This document shows, piece after piece, positions 1 through 7,762 of a stretch of DNA of 37,673 nt. The DNA is taken from NCBI GenBank assembly GCA_012512505.1, contig JAAZEB010000144.1, positions 1-37,673 of the forward strand, read 5' to 3'. Every line of letters begins with the position of its first letter. Position 1 is the stretch's first letter. A program made the translations under genes and the position numbers. Source of the stretch: Armatimonadota bacterium. Its GTDB lineage: Bacteria > Armatimonadota > JAAZEB01. The notes beneath the pieces are model-generated. The model saw only the letters and a list, made by a program, of their open reading frames with translations. It did no database searches and was not told the DNA's origin.

Positions 1-1
1 C

Positions 2-316
2 CTCCTCAGCAACGCGCTGAAGCACTCCCCCGCCGGCCAGCCGGTGGTGGTCGCCGCCGAGTGGCGGCCGGAGAGCGGCGACTGCCTCCTCTCCGTCACT
101 GATCGGGGTCAAGGCATTCCACCGGAGTACCACGAGCGGATCTTCGAAAAGTTCGGGCAGGTGGAGGCGAAGCAGTCGCGGCAGCGCGTCGGTTCCGGGT
201 TGGGGCTCACCTTCTGCCGGATGGCAGTGGAGGCGCACGGCGGGCGCATCTGGGTGGAGAGCGTCGTCGGCGAGTATACCCGCTTTCTCTTTACCTTGCC
301 GGTAGCCGGCAGCTAA
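2..316 (+). CDS. Histidine kinase, C-terminal ATPase domain (partial)
   Basis: The gene enters from the left edge and only its last ~104 codons are visible. They form the HATPase_c catalytic domain of a sensor histidine kinase. The N box is at the very start (LLSNALKHSP), followed by the G1 box (DRGQGIPPEYHERIFEKFG) and the G2 box (GSGLGLTFCRMAVEAHGG), the standard ATP-binding signature. The reading frame is open to base 2, so any internal start such as the GTG at 44 is not the true start. The dimerisation and sensor domains lie outside the window. The stop at 314-316 overlaps the end of the convergent receiver gene by 26 bases. The signal it senses cannot be judged. Confidence 0.9.
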   Translation, partial: LLSNALKHSPAGQPVVVAAEWRPESGDCLLSVTDRGQGIPPEYHERIFEKFGQVEAKQSRQRVGSGLGLTFCRMAVEAHGGRIWVESVVGEYTRFLFTLPVAGS

Positions 317-1028
317 GCCCGTCGGCATCCTCCCCGGGGTCCTGGGCAGAAGAGGCGTCGAGGTCTAGCATCGCCAGGCCCATGCGCGTCTGACAGGTGG
401 GGTTGGTCACGCGGTAGAGGCGCCGGATCACGTTGGCGATCTGCTCGCAGACATCGACCATCTTTGCTGCCCGCGCCGCCAGCTCCGGCTCGCGCTCGGC
501 GAGGGCGCCGGCCAGAAGCTCCGCCGTGCCGGTGATGACCTGCAGCGGGTTGTTCACCTCGTGGGCCAGTGTGCGCGTGGTCTGGATCACCATCGCCAAC
601 TGGATGTTACGGGTGCGCTCGGCCTCCAACTCGCGCTGCTGGCGCTGGATCTCCAGACAGCGAGCAATCACCGAGGGAAGCACCCGCGCGTAGTCCAGCG
701 TCTTCATCACGTAGTCGGCGGCCCCCTGCTTCATCGCCGCGACGGCGACGCCCTCGTCCCCATAGCCGGTCATCACCACCGGCAGCGTTTTCGGCTGCAG
801 TTGGCGCACCTGTCGCAGCGCGGCGATCCCGTCCATGCCGGGCATCTTGTAGTCCAGAATGACCGCGTCGAACTCCTGGGTGCGCATGAGAGCCAGGCAC
901 TCGTCGCCGGAACGCGCACAGGTGACCTGGGCATTCGCCAGGCCGCGCTCCAAGTTCACGCGGCACAGATCCAACTGGTCGGGATCGTCATCCACCAGAA
1001 GCAGACGCACCGTTGCCGTCTCAGGCAT
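291..1028 (-). CDS. Response regulator receiver fused to a His-phosphoacceptor (DHp) domain, no ATPase domain
   Basis: This 245-residue protein has an N-terminal CheY-like receiver (about 5-125). It shows the acidic cluster D13-D15, the phosphoacceptor D59 in VILDYKMPGMDG, T87 and K109. A helical linker (126-145) follows, then a HisKA-type H box, TRTLAHEVNNPLQ, with H156. The usual N, G1 and G2 boxes of the kinase catalytic domain are absent. The last ~40 residues are low in recognisable features. Such an arrangement cannot autophosphorylate by itself and may act as a phosphotransfer partner or be served by another kinase (inference). It lies 118 bases downstream of the single-domain regulator on the same strand. 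A 6-bp hairpin (1077-1092, CACCGC/GCGGTG) sits in that gap. Its 3' end overlaps the convergent kinase gene. Confidence 0.88.
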   Translation of the reverse strand: MPETATVRLLLVDDDPDQLDLCRVNLERGLANAQVTCARSGDECLALMRTQEFDAVILDYKMPGMDGIAALRQVRQLQPKTLPVVMTGYGDEGVAVAAMKQGAADYVMKTLDYARVLPSVIARCLEIQRQQRELEAERTRNIQLAMVIQTTRTLAHEVNNPLQVITGTAELLAGALAEREPELAARAAKMVDVCEQIANVIRRLYRVTNPTCQTRMGLAMLDLDASSAQDPGEDADGLSCRLPAR

Positions 1029-1146
1029 CTCACCCTACTCCCGCGCCCCGGTGTTGCTAGGGAGCTATCCGTGAACCACCGCACTCGCGGTGCAGCTTAC
1101 CGGGCCACCGCCCGGCAGGATCTCCAGTTTGCTCGTTGACCCGTCT

Positions 1147-1593
1147 TCAGGATCGCCTGATCTGGTTGGTGCCGCACCAGTAGGCCCCAATCGCCTGCAG
1201 CTTGCGCGACAGGTCCTCGAACTGGCCCGGCTTCACCACGTAACTGTTGGCCCCCAGCGCGTAGCACTCGGCCACATCCGCCTGGTCGTTCGAGGTCGTC
1301 AGCATCACCACCGGGGTGGCGCGCAGCGCGTCGCGGGCACGCAGCCGGCGCAGCACCTCCTTGCCGCTTACCTTGGGCAAATGCATGTCCAGCAAGATCA
1401 ACTCTGGCGGGTGGGCCACGCCGTCGCCGGATGCAGCCCCCTCGGTGAGGTAGCGCAGCGCCTCCTCCCCGTCACGCAGCCACACCACGCTGCGCGGGGC
1501 AACGTCACCCAGGGCCGACTGCACCAGCAGCGCGTGGTCCTCGTTGTCTTCAATCAGCAGCGTCTTCCCCGTGGCATCCATCGTCGTGCCCAT
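1147..1593 (-). CDS. Single-domain response regulator (CheY-like)
   Basis: This is a stand-alone receiver of about 148 residues of the type found after bacteriophytochrome-like kinases. It has LLIEDNEDHALLVQSAL at the start, phosphoacceptor Asp in LILLDMHLPKVSGKEVL, then VVMLTTSND and the conserved lysine in NSYVVKPGQF. There is no output domain, so it probably relays phosphate or acts by protein contact. The start overlaps the 3' end of the upstream histidine kinase gene by about 44 bases, which implies translational coupling and a shared mRNA. Two starts are possible. The ATG at 1593 has an AAGGA almost touching it, while the ATG at 1581 (MDATGKTLLIED) has the same AAGGA about 14 bases away. 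The second gives a family-typical N-terminus of 144 residues. Confidence 0.9.
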   Translation of the reverse strand: MGTTMDATGKTLLIEDNEDHALLVQSALGDVAPRSVVWLRDGEEALRYLTEGAASGDGVAHPPELILLDMHLPKVSGKEVLRRLRARDALRATPVVMLTTSNDQADVAECYALGANSYVVKPGQFEDLSRKLQAIGAYWCGTNQIRRS

Positions 1594-3685
1594 CTTCCTT
1601 ACCCGGCGCCAGGAAGTGAACCGTGCATCCCTGACCGACCGCCGACTCAAGCCACACCCGTCCGCCCCACATCTCCACCGCCTTCTTGACGATCGCCAGT
1701 CCAATCCCGGTGCCGTCGATCTCCTCCGGCCGGTCGTGAACCCGCTGGAAGATCTCGAACGCCTTGTCGTGGTATTCCGGCGCGATGCCGATGCCGTTGT
1801 CGCGCACATAGAGGTGAGCGTACTCCCCCTCGGCCTCGCCGCCGACCACGATCCGGGGCGCCGGGTTGTCTCCCATGAACTTGGTGGCGTTGGCCAGGAG
1901 GTTCTCCAGCACCTGACGCAGGGCGGTCGGGTCGGCGTAGACCACCGGCAGCGGCTCGGCCACCTCCACGGTGATGCCGCGTGCTTCCAGCCGGGCGCGC
2001 CAATCCTCCAGGATCTCCGCCACCACGGCGCCGGGGTCGATCTGTGTCCGCGCCAGGTGCCGTCCCACGCGCGAGAACCGCAGCAGGTCGCTAATCAACC
2101 GCTCCATGCGCACGGTGTTCACGTTCAGGCGCCGCAGCAGGTGGCGGCCGGCGTCGTCCAGTACCTGGCCGTAGCCGGTGCTCAGCAGCCCCAGGAGACC
2201 ATGCACAGAGACGAGTGGCGCCCGCAAGTCGTGGGAGACGGTGTAGACGAACGCTTCCAGCTCGCGGTTCTTGGCTTGCAGCAGGGCCCGGTGGGCGGCC
2301 TCTTGCTCCGCGCGGCGCTTCTCGTCGGTGATGTCGCGCGCCAGCACCACCAGGCGCGGTTGGCCCTCCGGACCGCCCGGAATTGGCGCGCTGGTGAGTG
2401 CTACCGGCACCTCGCCGCCCTCCCGGTGGCGCCAGCGCGCCTTCCCCTGGGTGAGGGCGCCCAGATCGGGGGCCAGCGGTCCCACCGTCAGGTCAGCTAG
2501 GCTGCGGCCGACCACCGCGTCCGGCTCATAGCCGAGGATGGTCATCACCGCGCGGTTGGCGTAGCGGATGCGGCCGTCGGTATCGGCTACCAGCACGCAC
2601 TCGCCGATGTGGTCCAGGGCATAGGCCAGCTCGCGCACCTGAGTGTGCAGGCGCGCGTTGTAGATCATCAGCGCCACCTGACCGACCAGCAGGTCCGCCG
2701 TCAGCGCCAGCTCCGTGCTGCGCGCGCTCTCGCTCCGCTCCTCGTGCTGGCGGTCGGCGAAAAGCATGGCGCCAAGCACTTCCCCCTTGGCGATGATCGG
2801 TGCCGCCAGGCACACCTGGCCCGGGCGCAGCGGCAGGCGATCGCTGTCCAGGGCGGTGCCCGGACAAGCGCGGGCGGCCTGCACCCGCCGCGTCTGCACC
2901 GCCCGGCCGCAAAGGCCAGTGCCGTGGTCCATGGGGAGCACGGTGCCCAGCAGGTCGGCGGCATGCTCGCCCCAGGCGGCACGGCAGACCAACTGCTGGT
3001 TTTCGTCGAGGAGACGGATGAGCACGCTCTCCACGCCCATCAGGCGGGCGCCCTCCTCACAGGCCACTCGCAGCACCTCATCGAGGTTGAGGGTCGCGGT
3101 GACCGACCGGGTCACCGCCGCCAGGGTGAAGCCGAAATCAATGGTGTCGTTCGCCTCGCTGACCACGCGGCGCTCGTACTCGCTGGTGGCGGCGCGGGCA
3201 GCCCCCAGGGCGCACTCGGCCACCACCTCCGCCGCCGCCACCAGCCGGCTCACGTCGCCGCCGGCATGGAGCACCACCAGTGGCCACACCACCTGGTGAA
3301 AGCAGCCCAACGACATCTGAAGCTGCTCTAGCGAGAGGAGACGGAACAACCCGGCCTGGGCAACCGCCCGGGCAGCCTCCGCCAGCGGGGCCTCATCCTG
3401 GCTCCGCAGGTGGTGAACGTACGCCGGGGCGAAGCTGTGGATCGCCGCCGCCACGGCCCGGCGCTGCTCCGGCGTCAGTTGCTCGACACGCCCGAGGGCA
3501 GCCGTCTCCCAGCGCTCGATCAAGCCGGGCAGGCGCGCGGCGATCAGGTCGGCCAGGGTGTCGGGCACCACGACAGGGTCGTCCAGCAAGCGCAGCGGGG
3601 AGGGTGGCACGGGAGGTGTGGGTGGCTTGCCGCGCCGGGCGCTGGCCTCGCTGCCGGTCGGGTCAGTGATCAGGTCCTTCCACAT
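1550..3685 (-). CDS. Cytosolic sensor histidine kinase (RsbRD-like / GAF / PAS / HisKA / HATPase_c)
   Basis: This is a 711-residue soluble hybrid-free kinase with no membrane segment. Its domains appear in this order. A Pro-rich leader is followed by a helical domain resembling RsbRD_N (about 40-170). A GAF domain spans about 195-345, with a GTGLCGRAVQ-type loop and a GEVLGAMLFADR strand. A PAS domain (about 352-460) ends in the typical LARDITDEKRR. A HisKA domain carries the H box YTVSHDLRAPLVSVHGLLGL (H near 486). An ATPase domain has the N box ENLLANATKFM, G1 RDNGIGIAPEYH and G2 GTGIGLAIVKKAVEMWGG. The ATG at 3685 has a weak GAGAG upstream. The overlap with the next receiver gene marks that protein as its likely partner. 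The GAF and PAS ligands cannot be read from sequence; no haem- or bilin-binding cysteine was obvious. Confidence 0.93.
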   Translation of the reverse strand: MWKDLITDPTGSEASARRGKPPTPPVPPSPLRLLDDPVVVPDTLADLIAARLPGLIERWETAALGRVEQLTPEQRRAVAAAIHSFAPAYVHHLRSQDEAPLAEAARAVAQAGLFRLLSLEQLQMSLGCFHQVVWPLVVLHAGGDVSRLVAAAEVVAECALGAARAATSEYERRVVSEANDTIDFGFTLAAVTRSVTATLNLDEVLRVACEEGARLMGVESVLIRLLDENQQLVCRAAWGEHAADLLGTVLPMDHGTGLCGRAVQTRRVQAARACPGTALDSDRLPLRPGQVCLAAPIIAKGEVLGAMLFADRQHEERSESARSTELALTADLLVGQVALMIYNARLHTQVRELAYALDHIGECVLVADTDGRIRYANRAVMTILGYEPDAVVGRSLADLTVGPLAPDLGALTQGKARWRHREGGEVPVALTSAPIPGGPEGQPRLVVLARDITDEKRRAEQEAAHRALLQAKNRELEAFVYTVSHDLRAPLVSVHGLLGLLSTGYGQVLDDAGRHLLRRLNVNTVRMERLISDLLRFSRVGRHLARTQIDPGAVVAEILEDWRARLEARGITVEVAEPLPVVYADPTALRQVLENLLANATKFMGDNPAPRIVVGGEAEGEYAHLYVRDNGIGIAPEYHDKAFEIFQRVHDRPEEIDGTGIGLAIVKKAVEMWGGRVWLESAVGQGCTVHFLAPGKEDGHDDGCHGEDAAD

Positions 3686-3767
3686 TGATATGCTCTCGTC
3701 GTGCTATCGCTCGGGGGTGCCGTCTGTCACTGACTTCATCGGCGCAAGCCTCTCCGCCCTTTAAGGC

Positions 3768-3796
3768 GATGCTTTTGCGGGTAGGGGAGAAGCATC
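3768..3796 (-). terminator. Hairpin downstream of the GNAT-fusion gene
   Basis: GATGCTT (3768-3774) pairs with AAGCATC (3790-3796), giving a 7-bp stem in the 173-base gap between the end of the 3859-5688 gene and the start of the kinase gene at 3685. It lies about 60 bases after the upstream stop codon. There is no T-run, so a terminator role is only suggested. I saw no convincing promoter in this gap. Confidence 0.25.
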
Positions 3797-3858
3797 TGCG
3801 CGATAGACGGTGAGCAAACGCGGTACGCTGGTAGGGGTGGTCGCCTCGCCGGGGTGGT

Positions 3859-5688
3859 TCAGGGCGCGGTTTGCGCTCGCTGCTCGCGCAGCACATCCAG
3901 CCAGCCGCGCACCTGCTCGGCGATTGCTCCGCGCGCCCAGGTCTGCCAGACGCGGTCGATGGTGAAGCCCTGGAAGGCAGGCGACTGTGCCATCAGGGTG
4001 TGAACCCGCGTCACCAGGGCATCGAAGTGGCGCTCCCTGCCGTCCAGGTAGCGCGCCAGGAGGAACAGAATGCGGACGCCATCCAGCAGCGGGCGCACCC
4101 GGTCGCCAGGATCCGCCGGCAGCGCCTCCAGGCCCTCGCGGGCATCCGCCAGGTCGCCCGTGTGGCCCGTCTCCCACCAGGCATCCAACGCCCACACGGC
4201 GCGCGCGAACTCGAAGGCGTCGGCGGTGCGGCTGTAGAGGCGGCCGCCCAGGTCGCGCAGGATCTCGTGGTTTGCCCGGGCGGGGGAAAGGAGCTTCTGC
4301 AGCAAGACAAAATCGGTCGTGAACTGAATCGCGGGCAGGGTGCGCTGGGCCAGGATCCCCCCGGCCGATAGGCTGTGGGCCACCAGGCGGTCGATCTGTC
4401 GCAGGCGCGGGCGCGGCAGCAGCGCCTGACCACACACGGCGCCGTCGGCTTCGAGGTGTGGCTCGTAGACCACGGCGGCCAGCCCCTTCGCCCGAAGGCG
4501 GGCGTGCAGTTCGCTGCTGCCCGGCGCCACCAGGGCGAACTCCCCATCGGGAACGGCGGCGAGGATCGCCTCCGGCAGCTCCGGGCCGATGCGGCGTTCT
4601 AGCTCCGGAACCGCCGACAGGTCCAGCAGCAAGGGGCAGCGGCCGGCAAGCAGCTCCTGGTAGTCGCTGATTGCCTCTTGGGCCACGCGGGCATAGTCGC
4701 GACAGCGGGCGCAGGCGCAGAACGCGGGGCCGGCGATCCCGAGGACGAACCCGTCGGCGCCGTCGGCCAGGGCATCCATCAGGAACGCCGCAAACGGCTT
4801 GACGACCGTGCGCGCCCGGCTCCAGCAGAACGCCTGTCCGTGCGAGCCAACCTCCACCGCCTGCAGCTCCGGGTGCCGGTGCCACATGGCGGGGGGAACT
4901 CCGTTCAGCGGGAAGCCGAGGTAGACCTTCAGCCCCTTTTCCCGGGCGTGCTCGAACGCCTGGCGCAGCACCCCATAGCGCCAGCCATGAGGCACGGTGG
5001 TCGGCTCGGTAGGATGGTAGTAGTGCGCCGGCCACACCGGCACGTAGAGGAGGTTGGCCCCGGCGTCGTGCAGGAAGTCGATGTAGGCCATCCACTCGTC
5101 GGCGGTCCAGGTGTCGAGGGTGAGGCGGGAGAGGCCCCGGGGCACGGGGTTTAGGCACACGCCGCGGCGGTCCACCGCGGTGGTGGTGGCGGCGAACTCC
5201 AGGCGCATGGCGTGCTGCTTGCCGCCATCGGCATCGCCGACGATGCGGAACCCGAGCTTGGCATAGAGGTGGATCGCCCGGGTATTTACCTTGTAGACGG
5301 TGAGCTGGAGGCCGCTCTTCCCCTGCCCGCGTGCCTCCTCGATCAGCGTCTCCATCAGCAGCCGGCCCAGCCCCTGGTTCTGGTAGCGGTCGGCCACGGC
5401 GATACCAACCAGCGGATAGCGCGGGTCGGTCACCCCCGCTTCGCTGAAGTAGGCGTAGGCGACGATCTCATCCGAATCGGCTTCCACCAGCACCCGGCGG
5501 GTAGAGCGCCCGCCCTGGGTGTCGTAGGTGGCGCGACGGGCGTCCTCGCGGGTGAACTCGTGGGGGCGGAAGAGGCGGCGGGACTGGGGAGAGAGACCGG
5601 CCATGAAAGAGAGCAGCCGGTCGGTATCGGTGGTGCGCATCGGCCGGAGGAACAGCTCCTGCCCGTCCCGGGTCACACTCCTGATCAT
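3859..5688 (-). CDS. GNAT acetyltransferase fused to a glycosidase-like TIM-barrel domain
   Basis: This 609-residue protein has two halves. Residues about 10-170 are a GNAT N-acetyltransferase. The acetyl-CoA site (VGIAVADRYQNQGLGRLLME) is clear, and VYKVNTRAIHLYAKLGFRIVG follows the family pattern. Residues about 178-430 look like a family of uncharacterised glycoside-hydrolase-like barrels. They include strand/helix blocks such as DEWMAYIDFLHDAGANLLYV, a KGLKVYLGFPLNG strand, and a C-x-C-x2-C motif (CACARC, near 323) like that seen in other barrel glycosidases. The remaining 180 residues are helical. No signal peptide is present, so it is cytosolic. The ATG at 5688 has GGAG about 11 bases upstream and AGAGG adjacent. 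A strong promoter lies just upstream. Function is unknown; one idea is acetylation of a sugar or protein bound by the barrel (inference). Confidence 0.85.
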   Translation of the reverse strand: MIRSVTRDGQELFLRPMRTTDTDRLLSFMAGLSPQSRRLFRPHEFTREDARRATYDTQGGRSTRRVLVEADSDEIVAYAYFSEAGVTDPRYPLVGIAVADRYQNQGLGRLLMETLIEEARGQGKSGLQLTVYKVNTRAIHLYAKLGFRIVGDADGGKQHAMRLEFAATTTAVDRRGVCLNPVPRGLSRLTLDTWTADEWMAYIDFLHDAGANLLYVPVWPAHYYHPTEPTTVPHGWRYGVLRQAFEHAREKGLKVYLGFPLNGVPPAMWHRHPELQAVEVGSHGQAFCWSRARTVVKPFAAFLMDALADGADGFVLGIAGPAFCACARCRDYARVAQEAISDYQELLAGRCPLLLDLSAVPELERRIGPELPEAILAAVPDGEFALVAPGSSELHARLRAKGLAAVVYEPHLEADGAVCGQALLPRPRLRQIDRLVAHSLSAGGILAQRTLPAIQFTTDFVLLQKLLSPARANHEILRDLGGRLYSRTADAFEFARAVWALDAWWETGHTGDLADAREGLEALPADPGDRVRPLLDGVRILFLLARYLDGRERHFDALVTRVHTLMAQSPAFQGFTIDRVWQTWARGAIAEQVRGWLDVLREQRAQTAP

Positions 5689-5719
5689 CCTCTGTGTCTC
5701 TCCCCAATGGCCAGGGTCC

Positions 5720-5757
5720 TGACGGGGGCATTATACCGCACGGTCCTACCCCCGTCA
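5720..5757. promoter_or_regulatory. Inverted repeat bracketing the promoter (possible operator)
   Basis: TGACGGGGG (5720-5728) and CCCCCGTCA (5749-5757) form a perfect 9-bp inverted repeat with a 20-base centre. One arm covers the -35 hexamer and the other lies at the expected start site, with the -10 in between. This spacing suits a repressor dimer or looped contact. No regulator gene adjoins it, so the binding protein is unknown. Confidence 0.45.
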
Positions 5758-5758
5758 A
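5730..5758 (-). promoter_or_regulatory. Sigma-70-type promoter for the GNAT-fusion gene
   Basis: On the minus strand, TTGACG (5758-5753), a 17-base spacer and a perfect TATAAT (5735-5730) form a near-consensus promoter. Transcription would begin near 5723, giving a leader of about 35 bases before the ATG at 5688. Confidence 0.85.
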
Positions 5759-5831
5759 GGCAAAGCGCTGGCAGTCGGCCGGCATCGCGGCGCATGTGCA
5801 CTCCAAGCCCTGGGAGAGCGCATGCATGGAG

Positions 5832-5861
5832 TTAACGCGTGCGGGGAGGGGGTGCGATAAT
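5832..5861 (+). promoter_or_regulatory. Sigma-70-type promoter for the small HEAT-like gene
   Basis: TTAACG (5832-5837), an 18-base spacer and GATAAT (5856-5861) precede the gene starting at 5889. The start site would lie near 5868, leaving a ~20-base leader that holds the AGGAG ribosome binding site. It diverges from the promoter at 5730-5758. Confidence 0.65.
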
Positions 5862-5888
5862 GTGGTGGCCTTGCTGAGGAGAAGGGCG

Positions 5889-6497
5889 ATGGCTAAGGGG
5901 TACCTATGGGTGGTCGCGGGCATCACCCTGGTGGCCGGGCTTGGCGTGCGTAGTCTGCGAACCGAGATGGCGCTTAGGGGCCTGACGAGGGCCGCGCACA
6001 GGCGTGATCCCTCCCTGGCACCCGCCGAGAAGGCCGCCATGGTCCAGCGCCGCCTGCAGTTCTGCCGGCTGTGGCAGGCCCGGCATGAACGCTACATCGC
6101 CAGCGAGATCATCCCATACCTGGGTGATCCACACTATCGGATCCGCACCCGCGCGGTGGTTGCGCTCGGGCGGCTTGAGGAGGCGGACGGTGAGGCGCCT
6201 CTCGTTGCCTTCCTTGCCGGCAAGCATTTGGACGAGGATCTAGGCGGAGTCCCACGTGTCAGCGTGGACCTGGCCCTGGCGCGAATCCGCGCCAGGGGCC
6301 TCAGCGGGAGGGCCAAGGGCGAGGCGATAGCCGCTGGTGCGGGGTTGTCTTTTGCTCAGGTCGTGCGCCTATCGAACCGCGTCAACAACACCGCCCGGGC
6401 GTTCACCAAGGGAAGCCCTGGCGATCTCATCGTAGATGAGATGGTGGACGTGCTCTACTGCATCTCGGACGGTAAGGTCGCTCCCTGGTGCCCGTAA
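5889..6497 (+). CDS. Membrane-anchored small protein with a HEAT-like repeat
   Basis: This 202-residue protein begins MAKGYLWVVAGITLVAGLGV, one N-terminal membrane segment (about 6-20) that probably anchors it with the rest outside. A stretch at about 77-110 (IIPYLGDPHYRIRTRAVVAL) has the pattern of a HEAT repeat and hints at a protein-binding scaffold. The start is the ATG at 5889, supported by AGGAG seven bases upstream and a promoter at 5832-5861; longer in-frame starts lie upstream of that promoter. The stop at 6495-6497 may be premature: later in the same frame, at about 6705-6821, a protein-like segment appears. The function is unknown. It stands alone, divergent from the GNAT-fusion gene and convergent with the hydrolase at 6863. 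Confidence 0.7.
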   Translation: MAKGYLWVVAGITLVAGLGVRSLRTEMALRGLTRAAHRRDPSLAPAEKAAMVQRRLQFCRLWQARHERYIASEIIPYLGDPHYRIRTRAVVALGRLEEADGEAPLVAFLAGKHLDEDLGGVPRVSVDLALARIRARGLSGRAKGEAIAAGAGLSFAQVVRLSNRVNNTARAFTKGSPGDLIVDEMVDVLYCISDGKVAPWCP

Positions 6498-6862
6498 GCC
6501 GCCCAGGGAGAGCGCTCTGCTGGGCCACCGGGTGCTGCCGGCGCAGCCTTGCCGCACTCGGCTCGCCGCACTGCGGCATCCCCATGGCGTCTGCAAAGGC
6601 CATGCCGACTGCGTGGGCCTGCGCCGGCGCGTGCAGCGAGGCGGCCAGGCGGTGCAGGTCCGGGCTCCACCGACGAGTGTCAACTCCTACACCGCAAGTT
6701 GCGCCCGGAGAAGGCGTTCTACAGCACGTGGGCGGGCAGCCCCTCCGAGGCGGAGGAGCTCCTCCGGTGGTTCATGGCGAACCCTGAGGATGTATGGGAG
6801 TGTGGGGGCATGGAGGGGTGAAGCCGGCGCCCACACGCCCATACCCCCATACTCCCGGGAGC
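6498..6862 (+). other. Gene-free stretch with a possible coding remnant
   Basis: This 365-base stretch has no complete gene I trust. In the frame of the upstream HEAT-like gene, beyond its stop, bases about 6705-6821 read as a plausible protein tail (AFYSTWAGSPSEAEELLRWF followed by MANPEDVWECGG). The ~200 bases between look non-coding in every frame. It could be a decayed or frameshifted C-terminal part, a remnant of another gene, or chance. The last part holds the inverted repeat at 6796-6856. Confidence 0.3.
6796..6856. terminator. Long imperfect hairpin between convergent genes
   Basis: An 18-base arm (6796-6813, GGGAGTGTGGGGGCATGG) pairs with 6839-6856 (CCATACCCCCATACTCCC), with one G-U pair and one mismatch. 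It lies a few bases past the stop of the hydrolase gene at 6863 and after the plus-strand gene, where a two-way terminator is expected. No T-run follows on either strand. It might instead be a dispersed repeat. Confidence 0.45.
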
Positions 6863-7762
6863 TCACTTCGCCGCGAGGTACTGGTCAAACCACTCGGCGA
6901 GGAGGGTGAGATCCTGCCCCAGCGTCGGCCAACCGTGGCCCTGCCCCGCGCGGGTCACCAGGCGGCAAGGCACCTTCAGCGCCTCCAGGCGTTGGATGAA
7001 CCGCTTTGACTGCTGGATCGGCACCAGTTCGTCGGCATCGCCGTGGAGGATGAGGGTGGGGGGCATGTTGGCGGTCACGTAGGTGATCGGCGAGGTCTCG
7101 CGGGCCACCCGTGCCAGTGCCGCCGGCTCGTCGGGGACCGCCCCAAAGGCGGCACGGTACGGCTTCAGCATCTCCAGCGGGATCGCGTTCACCCCCTCGG
7201 TGCCGTAGTTGAGGAAGTCGGTGGGTGGGAAGAAGCAGGCCACCGCCTGCACCTTGCTGCTGACGCGCTCGACCGGGTCCTCGGCGTTCGGGTCACCGTC
7301 GCGGCCGCGGGCGCCCTGCATCAGTGACAGGTGTCCGCCCGCGCTCGCCCCGGCGATCCCCAAACGCTCCGGGTCCACCCCGTACTCCCGCGCGTGGTAG
7401 CGCACGAAGCGCGTCGCCCGCTCGACATCCTGGAGGATCTCCGGGATGGAGTACTTTGGCTGACTGCCGTGGACGACGGCGAACACCGTCTGCCCGCGCT
7501 CCAGGAACGGCCGGGCGAGCGCCTCGTTGATCGCGTCGTGGGAGGAGACCCACCCGCCGCTGACCATGAAGAGGACGCCGATGCCGCTCGGCTGCGCTGG
7601 CCGGAACACGTCCAAGGTGAGGACCACGCCATGCTTGCGCCCGTAGATGACATCACGGACGCGGGTGATAGCGGCCTCCCCGGCGCCGGCTTCCGGCGCG
7701 AGCACCCCCAGTGCCAGGCAGGTTGTTGCCAGGAGGGTCAACCCCAGCATCCATCGGTGCAT
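6863..7762 (-). CDS. Secreted alpha/beta hydrolase (esterase/lipase-like)
   Basis: This 299-residue protein starts with a signal peptide (MHRWMLGLTLLATTCLALGV, then an Ala-rich cleavage region near residue 28). The mature part is an alpha/beta hydrolase of the BD-FAE/carboxylesterase type. The nucleophile elbow is GASAGG (GxSxG), the acid is in LILHGDADELVP, and the histidine is in GQGHGW. This gives a complete Ser-Asp-His triad. It probably deacylates or de-esterifies a small or carbohydrate-linked substrate outside the cytoplasm (inference). The ATG at 7762 has AAAGGAG seven bases upstream, and the signal peptide fits this start rather than the longer frame. It is last in a same-strand set with DUF4434 and Gfo/Idh genes, 136 bases after the former. 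Confidence 0.9.
   Translation of the reverse strand: MHRWMLGLTLLATTCLALGVLAPEAGAGEAAITRVRDVIYGRKHGVVLTLDVFRPAQPSGIGVLFMVSGGWVSSHDAINEALARPFLERGQTVFAVVHGSQPKYSIPEILQDVERATRFVRYHAREYGVDPERLGIAGASAGGHLSLMQGARGRDGDPNAEDPVERVSSKVQAVACFFPPTDFLNYGTEGVNAIPLEMLKPYRAAFGAVPDEPAALARVARETSPITYVTANMPPTLILHGDADELVPIQQSKRFIQRLEALKVPCRLVTRAGQGHGWPTLGQDLTLLAEWFDQYLAAK

Noticed and set aside
3686-3858. c-di-GMP-type riboswitch before the sensor kinase
   Set aside because: A GCAAA-like word and a stem at 3768-3796 drew attention, but the GEMM consensus blocks are missing.
3761-5158. A 465-codon minus-strand frame within the GNAT-fusion gene
   Set aside because: It is Arg/Pro/Gly-rich with no motif and overlaps a gene with clear domains in another frame.
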